A DNA stretch of 6,966 nucleotides from Clostridia bacterium. GTDB taxonomy: Bacteria > Bacillota > Clostridia > Christensenellales > UBA1242. The DNA is taken from assembly GCA_017537515.1 (NCBI GenBank), contig JAFYKO010000079.1, positions 1-6,966 of the forward strand, in the 5' to 3' direction. The stretch's first letter is position 1; each line of letters begins with the position of its first letter. The translations under genes were made by a program, and so were the position numbers. The notes below the pieces were generated by a model that saw only the letters and a list, made by a program, of their open reading frames with translations, was not told the DNA's origin and searched no databases. Below, piece after piece: positions 1 through 4,976 of this stretch.

Positions 1-734
1 AAATTTTGAATGTCCTCAACCTTATTGATGAGCTTTATTCTGTGTTTAAGTTTGAATATAAATTTGAACTTTCAACAATGCCAGATGACCACATAGGCGA
101 CGAAGCAGATTGGCAAATCGCTGAAAAGGCACTTCAATCCGCACTCAAACGTGCTGGGAAAGACTACAAAATAAATGAAAAAGACGGTGCATTCTATGGC
201 CCTAAAATTGATATAAAAATCAAGGACGCTATCGGAAGAACTTGGCAATGTGGTACAATTCAACTTGATATGCAACTTCCAAAACGCTTCAATTTAACTT
301 ATGTCGATGACAAAGGCGAAAAGCAAGAACCTGTTATGATTCACAGAGCATTGTATGGCTCTTTTGAAAGAATGATAGGTGTTTTGACAGAACATTTTGC
401 AGGTGCGTTCCCTGTTTGGCTTTCACCAGTTCAAGTCAACGTGCTTTCACTTACTGAAAGAAACGAAGGTTATGCAAAAGAAATTTTTGAGAAACTTCAA
501 GACGCAGGAATAAGGGTTGGGCTTGATGTGAGAAACGAAAAAATTGGTTACAAAATTCGTGAAGCACTTATGAAGAAAATTCCTTATCTTGTTATTGTTG
601 GAGATGAAGAAGAAAAGAATGGTCAAATTTCTCTTAGAGGAAGAAATAATATCAACCGTCCGAATATCAAATTTGATGATTTCTTAAAACAACTTCTTGA
701 TGAAATAAAAACTCGAAAATTGATTGTTGAATAG
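1..734 (+). CDS. thrS: Threonyl-tRNA synthetase, C-terminal part (5' end outside window)
   Basis: Charges tRNA-Thr with threonine in the cytoplasm. The reading frame is open to the left edge, so a TTG near position 6 is an internal Leu codon rather than the start; the N-terminal TGS/editing domains and class II motifs 1 and 2 lie outside. Visible parts are the end of the catalytic core, with FYGPKIDIKIKDAIGRTWQC followed by TIQLDMQLPKRF, and motif 3 (MIHRALYGSFERMIG). Its His is the third zinc ligand of the family and its Arg contacts ATP. The anticodon-binding domain then runs from about PVWLSPVQVNVLS to the end, including VRNEKIGYKIREA and a typical ISLRGRNN-like stretch. About 240 residues of the usual roughly 640 are present. 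The gene ends in a terminator shared with the convergent gene on the other strand. Confidence 0.96.
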   Translation, partial: ILNVLNLIDELYSVFKFEYKFELSTMPDDHIGDEADWQIAEKALQSALKRAGKDYKINEKDGAFYGPKIDIKIKDAIGRTWQCGTIQLDMQLPKRFNLTYVDDKGEKQEPVMIHRALYGSFERMIGVLTEHFAGAFPVWLSPVQVNVLSLTERNEGYAKEIFEKLQDAGIRVGLDVRNEKIGYKIREALMKKIPYLVIVGDEEEKNGQISLRGRNNINRPNIKFDDFLKQLLDEIKTRKLIVE

Positions 735-736
735 TT

Positions 737-765
737 AAAAAATACGGTATTTACCGTATTTTTTT
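737..765. terminator. Bidirectional intrinsic terminator between thrS and the convergent membrane-protein gene
   Basis: A stem ACGGT/ACCGT with an ATTT loop is extended by an A tract on the left (737-742) and a T tract on the right (759-765). It reads as hairpin plus U run on both strands. It begins just after the thrS stop and touches the stop codon of the minus-strand gene, as expected for a convergent pair. Confidence 0.8.
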
Positions 766-1570
766 ATATAATTTCCTCTGGGATTTTTTTGTTGTAGTAG
801 GTGTTTGTGAATGAGAAGATTGCAAGGCAAAGAAGTATTGTGCTTATGACTAAATAATAAACCGAAGCACGCACAAAAAAACTTGAAATAATAAGAATTA
901 TGCTGGAAAAAACGTAACCCTTCACACGCCCACGATTAAGTGAAAATGCGAGAAAACTTTTCCATTTGCTGGTTTCATTGAGGTTGATTTTAGTTTCCAC
1001 TTCAGGAAATGAGTTGTATTTTTTCATCAACTTTTCGTAGGCTTCGTACTTGTCTAAAATAACCATCTTGCAAGGCAAGTGGGAAATGAAAGTCTTAGAT
1101 TGTGGTTCCACCTCGTTTGTGCATATAATTATTTTATCTATCTTTTCTTTTTTAAGTTTATTGTAGATGCTAAGCACATCGGACGGTCGGAGCTTTTCGA
1201 GGGTATAGTGAGAATATATTGCAACCTTTTCTGAATTTTTCTCAAAAGAAGTATAGTAGGTTTTTTTTGTGGCAGTATGCTTTTGTGAAATTGTTTTATG
1301 CCAAAAGTTGTTTGCGAAAGCATTGCCGTTTAAGACAAATAGGTTTGCGAAATTCTCTGCGTCAGTTATTTCTTGTTTTTTCAAGGTAGTTTTAATATCC
1401 CGCTTTTGCAGAAACATTGACAATAAACAATCTGAAGCAAATGTCAAAATACTAGTGTATACTAGGCAAAGAGAAAGATTTGGCTCGTAATATCTGACCC
1501 AAATAAACACAAGGAGAAAAATAAGCACAACTCTCCCAAGATGAGTAATAAAAGAATTGAATGTTTTCAT
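764..1570 (-). CDS. Unrecognised four-helix membrane protein with a soluble, possibly nuclease-fold centre
   Basis: 268 residues, family not recognised. Two hydrophobic helices lie at about residues 13-27 and 33-53 and two more at about 219-233 and 236-255, separated by a soluble, Lys-rich region of about 160 residues. The even helix number puts both ends and the centre on the same side, probably the cytoplasm. In the centre, the order VAIYSHY (116-122), a helix with DVLSIYNKLKKEKIDK, then IIICTNE (147-153) and KMVILDKYEAYEKLM resembles the second half of Mrr/PD-(D/E)XK restriction-endonuclease-like domains. I cannot see a clear D...ExK active site, so it may be degenerate. That fold assignment is inference. 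No Shine-Dalgarno precedes the ATG; a TATAAT lies 17 bases upstream. It stands alone, convergent with thrS and divergent from the tRNA unit. Confidence 0.8.
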   Translation of the reverse strand: MKTFNSFITHLGRVVLIFLLVFIWVRYYEPNLSLCLVYTSILTFASDCLLSMFLQKRDIKTTLKKQEITDAENFANLFVLNGNAFANNFWHKTISQKHTATKKTYYTSFEKNSEKVAIYSHYTLEKLRPSDVLSIYNKLKKEKIDKIIICTNEVEPQSKTFISHLPCKMVILDKYEAYEKLMKKYNSFPEVETKINLNETSKWKSFLAFSLNRGRVKGYVFSSIILIISSFFVRASVYYLVISTILLCLAIFSFTNTYYNKKIPEEII

Positions 1571-1587
1571 AGCATAATTATTGACAA

Positions 1588-1593
1588 ATTATA
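1588..1593 (-). promoter_or_regulatory. Putative -10 box for the minus-strand membrane-protein gene
   Basis: Reads TATAAT on the minus strand, 17 bases before the ATG at 1570. The upstream T-rich stretch gives only a poor -35. If used, transcription would start roughly 10 bases before the start codon, leaving a very short leader without a ribosome binding site. Confidence 0.4.
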
Positions 1594-1642
1594 AAAATCT
1601 AGACATAAAAACAAAAAAATCTTGTATTTTTTAAAAATAGTC

Positions 1643-1671
1643 TTGACAAAATGGAGTTAAGGTGTTAAAAT
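1643..1671 (+). promoter_or_regulatory. Strong sigma-A promoter of the tRNA-Arg gene
   Basis: A perfect -35 TTGACA (1643-1648), a 17-base spacer and -10 TAAAAT (1666-1671), preceded by an extended -10 TG at 1663-1664. The predicted start is near 1678, about 13 bases before the mature tRNA 5' end. Confidence 0.85.
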
Positions 1672-1690
1672 AATGCAAGAATTTGTATAT

Positions 1691-1767
<77 letters not shown>

Positions 1768-1774
1768 AACAATC

Positions 1775-1829
1775 ACGGGCGTGGCTTCCCTGACAACTCC
1801 GTTGTCGCAGAACCCACACCCGTTTTTTT
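1775..1829 (+). terminator. Long-hairpin intrinsic terminator of the tRNA-Arg transcript
   Basis: Arm ACGGGCGTGG (1775-1784) pairs with CCACACCCGT (1814-1823) with one C/A mismatch. After a C/C mismatch, TTC pairs with GAA; after a 3x3 internal loop, GACAAC pairs with GTTGTC around a TCC triloop. Seven Ts follow directly (1823-1829). The hairpin, near 49 nt, is much longer than an ordinary terminator and may be a palindromic repeat serving as one. Confidence 0.8.
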
Positions 1830-1896
1830 CTACGTTAAATTAAGTACAATTATACTATTTGTCAATAACACATTTGATTAAAGAATGAAAAAACCC

Positions 1897-1925
1897 TTGA
1901 CATATTCTGCAAAATGTGGTATGAT
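1897..1925 (+). promoter_or_regulatory. Sigma-A promoter of the rplU-prp-rpmA cluster
   Basis: Perfect -35 TTGACA (1897-1902), a 17-base spacer and -10 TATGAT (1920-1925), with an extended -10 TG at 1917-1918. The predicted start near 1932 leaves a leader of about 85 nt before the rplU ATG. Confidence 0.85.
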
Positions 1926-1931
1926 GTGTAA

Positions 1932-2016
1932 GTTATCCGCTTGGAGTGGGCTTTTAAAAGGTGATTTGCCTTGCCTACAACAGCGAGTCTTGATTAAAAG
2001 GAGAGTAATTCTTATT
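1932..2016 (+). promoter_or_regulatory. Structured 5' leader of rplU, likely an L21-leader-type autoregulatory RNA
   Basis: Between the predicted transcription start and the rplU ATG lies a G/C-richer stretch able to fold. GTGGGC pairs with GCCTAC, enclosing AAGG/CCTT with a TGATTTG loop; a further CGCT/AGCG pairing can close the outside. The ribosome binding site AAAGGAGAG (about 1998-2005) lies just downstream, 11 or more bases before the ATG. L21 leaders that regulate this operon are known in Firmicutes. Assignment to that family rests on position and foldability and has not been checked against a covariance model. Confidence 0.5.
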
Positions 2017-2322
2017 ATGTACGCTATAATTGAAGCAGGTGGAAAACAATTCAAGGTTATGGCTGGCGACGTGATTAAAGTTGAAAAAATCGACGCTGAA
2101 ATCGGTTCTAAAGTTGATTATCAAGCTTTGTTCGTAAGTGATGAAAACGGAAATATCCAAACTCTTGACAATGCGAAAAAAGTTAAGGTTACAGCTGAAG
2201 TTGTTGCCCAAGGCAAAAATCCAAAAATCATTGTTTTCAAATATAGACCTAAGAAAAGAACTAAGAGTAAGAATGGACATCGTCAACCTTACACTGAAAT
2301 TAAAATTTTGGAAATAAAATAA
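2017..2322 (+). CDS. rplU: Large ribosomal subunit protein bL21
   Basis: A 101-residue protein of normal length that binds 23S rRNA in the 50S subunit. The N-terminus MYAIIEAGGKQFKV is the family signature, and the basic tail KYRPKKRTKSKNGHRQPYTE (75-94) is the conserved rRNA-binding end. The frame stays open upstream to 1885, but that ATG overlaps the promoter, and the extra 44 residues match nothing in L21. The start at 2017 fits the conserved N-terminus and the GGAG at 2000-2003. First gene of rplU-prp-rpmA. Confidence 0.97.
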   Translation: MYAIIEAGGKQFKVMAGDVIKVEKIDAEIGSKVDYQALFVSDENGNIQTLDNAKKVKVTAEVVAQGKNPKIIVFKYRPKKRTKSKNGHRQPYTEIKILEIK

Positions 2323-2362
2323 ATATTTTTATAAAATGACATTTTTGAAAAATTGGTGATTT

Positions 2363-2689
2363 ATGACAAACATTAAGGTGAGTTTATACAACGGATTTGT
2401 TTATAAAATTGAGTGCAAAGGGCATACAGGCTATGCAGAAGAAGGAAAGGATATTATTTGTTCGGCCCTTTCTTCGGTTATGTGCAGTTGTCATATTGGG
2501 CTTGTCAAAGTCCTAGGACTGGATGTTAAAACCGTTATGGACGACAACACAGGCTATATGCTTGTCGAACTCAATGAAAACAATTATCAAAACCAAATGG
2601 CACAGACAATTATGCACACAGTTGCAACAACACTTCGAGAAATCGCTGAAGGTTTTTCAAAATATGTCTCAATTCGATTTTTAGAATAG
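2363..2689 (+). CDS. prp: Ribosomal-processing cysteine protease Prp
   Basis: A 108-residue member of the YsxB/Prp family. Prp removes the N-terminal extension of ribosomal protein L27, a step needed for a functional 50S subunit in Firmicutes. The catalytic pair is visible in the conserved GHTGYAEEGKDIICSALSSV stretch: His21 and Cys33, equivalent to His22 and Cys34 of the Staphylococcus aureus enzyme. The length is normal. The gene sits 40 bases after rplU and 13 bases before rpmA, whose product is its substrate. Its own ribosome binding site is weak (GGTGA at 2355-2359, close to the ATG), which may keep the protease well below ribosomal-protein levels. Confidence 0.96.
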   Translation: MTNIKVSLYNGFVYKIECKGHTGYAEEGKDIICSALSSVMCSCHIGLVKVLGLDVKTVMDDNTGYMLVELNENNYQNQMAQTIMHTVATTLREIAEGFSKYVSIRFLE

Positions 2690-2694
2690 GAGGG
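2688..2694 (+). promoter_or_regulatory. Strong ribosome binding site of rpmA, overlapping the prp stop
   Basis: AGGAGGG ends 8 bases before the rpmA ATG, close to the ideal Shine-Dalgarno sequence. It begins within the TAG stop codon of prp, so translation of the two genes may be linked. It is far stronger than the site in front of prp. Confidence 0.85.
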
Positions 2695-2702
2695 AACTTA
2701 GA

Positions 2703-2975
2703 ATGAAATTCACAATTAATCTACAGATTTTCGCTCACAAAAAAGGTGGCGGAAGCTCTAAAAACGGTCGTGATAGCCAAGCAAAACGCCTTGGAATGAA
2801 AGTTGCTGCTGGCCAAAAAATTAACGCCGGAGCAATCATCCTCAGACAACGTGGCACAAAGATTTATCCTGGTGCAAATGTTGGCTTAGGAAAAGACCAT
2901 ACTCTTTTTGCAAAAAAAGAGGGAGTTGTAACTTTCGAAATGAAAGCTGGCAAGAAAGTAGCAAGCATTTATTAA
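2703..2975 (+). CDS. rpmA: Large ribosomal subunit protein bL27 (precursor with Prp-cleaved extension)
   Basis: A 90-residue L27 whose N-terminal tail reaches the peptidyl-transferase centre. Residues 1-11 (MKFTINLQIFA) form the Firmicutes-type prepeptide. The LQIFA motif is the Prp recognition site, and cleavage after Ala11 would expose HKKGGGSSKNGRDS, the usual mature start. The rest (AKRLGMKVAAGQKINAGAII, RQRGTKIYPGANVGLGKDHT, then LFA) is fully typical. It closes the rplU-prp-rpmA cluster. No strong terminator follows, only an AT-rich 7-bp inverted repeat (2999-3017) without a T run, so read-through into the next gene is possible. Confidence 0.97.
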   Translation: MKFTINLQIFAHKKGGGSSKNGRDSQAKRLGMKVAAGQKINAGAIILRQRGTKIYPGANVGLGKDHTLFAKKEGVVTFEMKAGKKVASIY

Positions 2976-3041
2976 TATTTTCACTAAATCGCAAAACCTT
3001 TTATGCATAACATAAAAGTCTCAAAATTTTAGGAAAAAAAT

Positions 3042-4103
3042 ATGAAAGCATACATTACTGTTGAAAAACAAAAAATAAAATTTGCTCACGCTCTTGAATG
3101 TGGGCAAATTTTTTCATTCAAAAAAACCGATTTTGGCTTTTGCGTTTACTCAGCAAATAAAATTGCTATTATTGTTGAAAAGGAAAGTCATTATTTATTA
3201 TTTTCAGACGACTTACAATACTTTTGGAATTTTTTTGACCTTGGTACTGATTATGAGGAGATAAAACATTATCTCAAAACATCTTCAATATATGCCAAAA
3301 AGTGTAAAGGCATTGTAAACGTCGGGGAGAAGCCTCTTAAAACTTTTCAAGAGTTTTTGAACGAAGCTGTTGATTTTGGAGAGGGAATCAGAATCATAAA
3401 ACAAGACCTTTTTGAAGTGCTTGTAAGTTTCTGTGTTTCCGCCAACAATAATATTAAGAGAATAACAGCAAGTTTGTTTGAGTTCAGAAAGAAATTTGGG
3501 AAGTTTGTTTGTATTTCTGAAATACTTCAAGAAAGTGTTTTGGGTGAGTTGGTTGATTTTTATGCCCAAAAGGGCGAATACCAACCACTAGAGCGTGCTT
3601 TTGCAGAGTTGGCTTTGGGAGGTGTTGTAAATACCGAAGGCGGAAAAAACGCTAGTGAGCTAGGCTTTTATGCTTTTCCAGAGTTTTGTGTGGCAAGGAG
3701 ATTGACTGAAGAAGATTATAGGGGGCTTGGGGTTGGCTATCGAGCACCGCAACTTGTATTATTAATGAAGCAGTTGGAAGATGCTTGTGCCGATGGCGAG
3801 ACAGTGAGTGAAACTTTGAATCGTGTTGGCAAGCAAGATACTGCCCGCCTTCGACGATGGCTAATGGAACTTAGTGGCGTTGGTGGAAAGGTGGCAGATT
3901 GTGTGCTTTTGTTTGGATACGCTAGGGGAGACGTTTTCCCAGTAGACACTTGGATAGCAAAGGTGTTTGAGCGGTTTTTCGGTGAGGGTTTTTCTCGTGT
4001 GCAAATGCGTGAAATATTGGTTTCAATTTTTGGAAATCTATCAGGGGTCGCACAGCAGTATGTCTTCTTTTTAATTCGTGAAAAATCAAGTGATTATGTT
4101 TGA
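3042..4103 (+). CDS. ogg: 8-oxoguanine DNA glycosylase/AP lyase (OGG1 type) with internal insertion
   Basis: 353 residues. Such enzymes excise 8-oxoguanine paired with C and cleave the abasic site. The N-terminal domain has LECGQIFSFKK (18-28). The helix-hairpin-helix-GPD domain has SANNNIKRI (133-141), matching the Asn loop of human OGG1 that reads the opposite cytosine; GVGYRA (229-235 region, Arg234); LSGVGGKVADC (278-287) with the Schiff-base Lys283; and FPVDTWIAKVF (299-309) with catalytic Asp302. All key residues are present, so it should be active. About 35-40 extra residues lie between the Asn loop and YAFP (about 155-208) compared with the bacterial homologues I recall. Codons are AT-rich at the 5' end and more G-rich afterwards. 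AGGA at 3031-3034 supports the start. It lies downstream of rpmA, where obg is common in Firmicutes. Confidence 0.92.
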   Translation: MKAYITVEKQKIKFAHALECGQIFSFKKTDFGFCVYSANKIAIIVEKESHYLLFSDDLQYFWNFFDLGTDYEEIKHYLKTSSIYAKKCKGIVNVGEKPLKTFQEFLNEAVDFGEGIRIIKQDLFEVLVSFCVSANNNIKRITASLFEFRKKFGKFVCISEILQESVLGELVDFYAQKGEYQPLERAFAELALGGVVNTEGGKNASELGFYAFPEFCVARRLTEEDYRGLGVGYRAPQLVLLMKQLEDACADGETVSETLNRVGKQDTARLRRWLMELSGVGGKVADCVLLFGYARGDVFPVDTWIAKVFERFFGEGFSRVQMREILVSIFGNLSGVAQQYVFFLIREKSSDYV

Positions 4104-4112
4104 TGTAGAGTA

Positions 4113-4162
4113 GGGGCGGAGTGTATGATGCGGGCTGAAAGCCCTGCACATACGCCCGCCCC
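4113..4162. repeat. GC-rich 50-nt palindromic element (outer stem GGGGCGG/CCGCCCC)
   Basis: An almost fully paired inverted repeat in an AT-rich gap. GGGGCGG pairs with CCGCCCC, GTGTATG with CATACGC (one G/T), TGC with GCA, and GGGCT with AGCCC around a GAA triloop, with only single-base bulges between the segments. It starts 9 bases after the glycosylase stop and is separate from the terminator that follows. The outer stem and its right edge (CGCCC...CCCCGTT) match the element at 5974-6067, suggesting one family of dispersed palindromic repeats (REP/MITE-like). The family identity is inference. Confidence 0.7.
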
Positions 4163-4166
4163 GTTT

Positions 4167-4212
4167 AAAAAAAGAAGCAATTTAAGAATACTTAAACCTG
4201 CTTCGTTTTTTT
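4167..4212. terminator. Bidirectional intrinsic terminator between the glycosylase and rubrerythrin genes
   Basis: GAAGCA pairs with TGCTTC and TTTAAG with CTTAAA around an AATA loop, with a small A/CC internal loop. Seven As (4167-4173) flank the left arm and seven Ts (4206-4212) follow the right arm, so it can stop transcription from both sides. The T run reaches the rubrerythrin stop codon on the other strand. Confidence 0.85.
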
Positions 4213-4789
4213 AATCCAACCTTATTGCTTGGCGTTCTGCTTCACAAACTGGACAAATCTCCCACGCTTCTTTGCCTTCCGCAATATATCCGCAACTATC
4301 ACAAACCCAAAGAACGCTTTCTTTTTTCTTGTAAAGTGTTCCGTCTTTCAATTCTTCATAGAGTCTTGCAAACATACTTTCGTGATAAATCTCAATTTGT
4401 GCGATATTGTCGAAAAGCTCTGCAATATCTTCAAAACCTTCTTGCCTTGCGACTTCGGCAAAGGCTGGATAAATTTCTGTTCCCTCTTCGTGTTCGTCTT
4501 CGGCTGCAATTCTTAAATTTTCAAGCAAATCCCATTTTTCCTTAAAAGGATATCCAGCACAAATGTCAATGTTTGAAATTTCGTCTTTTGAAGCTTCTTG
4601 GAGTTTAGTGTAGAACATTCTTGCGTGATTGAATTCGTTGTAAATAATTTTATCCACGATTTGGGCAATGTTCTCGTGCCCGTTGTAGCGTGCACCATAT
4701 TCGATAAATTTATAACGAATGTAGGCTTGGCTTTCTCCCGCAAATGCTTTTGCAAGATTTAAAAAAGTTTTACTTTCGATTAATTTCAT
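4211..4789 (-). CDS. rbr: Rubrerythrin (diiron peroxidase with rubredoxin-like tail)
   Basis: A 192-residue cytoplasmic protein of normal length for the family. Rubrerythrins reduce hydrogen peroxide in anaerobes with electrons from rubredoxin or NADH-linked partners. The ferritin-like four-helix domain carries the diiron ligands: Glu19 (AGESQA), Glu52 and His55 (NEFNHA), Glu99 and Glu102 (EDEHEEGTEIYP), and Glu133 and His136 (IEIYHE). The C-terminal rubredoxin-like domain has Cys163-x-x-Cys166 and Cys179-x-x-Cys182, which hold one iron. The start is supported by AGGAG 6-7 bases upstream. It is a single gene, divergent from the cysteine-synthase-like gene, with a PerR-box-like site over its probable promoter. 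Confidence 0.97.
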   Translation of the reverse strand: MKLIESKTFLNLAKAFAGESQAYIRYKFIEYGARYNGHENIAQIVDKIIYNEFNHARMFYTKLQEASKDEISNIDICAGYPFKEKWDLLENLRIAAEDEHEEGTEIYPAFAEVARQEGFEDIAELFDNIAQIEIYHESMFARLYEELKDGTLYKKKESVLWVCDSCGYIAEGKEAWEICPVCEAERQAIRLD

Positions 4790-4880
4790 ATTATTCTCCT
4801 CGGTTTTATTGTTGACGATAAGATTTTTTTTAAACCCTAAATTTGGGTGTTTTTTTATTAAACCGAAATTGAGAGTAGAT

Positions 4881-4895
4881 TTATTATCATTATAG
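4881..4895 (-). promoter_or_regulatory. Putative PerR-type operator overlapping the rubrerythrin -10 box
   Basis: On the minus strand this reads CTATAATGATAATAA, matching 12 of the 14 defined positions of the Bacillus PerR box (TTATAATnATTATAA). It contains a perfect TATAAT (4889-4894), which would be the -10 of rbr, giving a leader of about 90 nt. The -35 is weak. PerR control of rubrerythrin is known in clostridia; its use here is inference, and AT-rich DNA makes chance matches likely. Confidence 0.45.
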
Positions 4896-4939
4896 AGGTA
4901 AAAATCTTAAAAATTTGTAAAAAATTTCACAAAAACACC

Positions 4940-4968
4940 TTTACTTTTTTCTTGTAATATATTATAAT
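4940..4968 (+). promoter_or_regulatory. Promoter of the cysteine-synthase-like gene, almost touching the start codon
   Basis: -35 TTTACT (4940-4945), a 17-base spacer and a perfect -10 TATAAT (4963-4968). The predicted transcription start is near 4975, about 2 bases before the ATG at 4977, and no Shine-Dalgarno is present, so the mRNA is probably leaderless. Confidence 0.6.
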
Positions 4969-4976
4969 ATAACATT

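Noticed and set aside
1581..1609. A second + strand promoter TTGACA-N17-CATAAA upstream of the tRNA promoter
   Set aside because: The -10 is poor, and the promoter at 1643-1671 is nearly ideal and correctly placed.
1775..1829. A small regulatory RNA downstream of the tRNA
   Set aside because: No separate promoter is visible, and the hairpin plus seven Ts is explained as the tRNA terminator.
1885..2016. An N-terminal extension of 44 residues on L21 from an upstream ATG
   Set aside because: The ATG precedes the strong promoter's -35, the residues match nothing in L21, and a good start with a ribosome binding site exists at 2017.
2999..3017. TTTTATG/CATAAAA inverted repeat after rpmA as a terminator
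   Set aside because: It is AT-only apart from one G-C pair, and no T run follows.
4832..4856. A hairpin AAACCC/GGGTgTT followed by seven Ts on the + strand in the rbr-cysteine synthase gap
   Set aside because: The stem is only 3-4 pairs plus A-T pairs with a bulge, and no + strand transcript is expected to end there. On the rbr leader strand no T run follows it.
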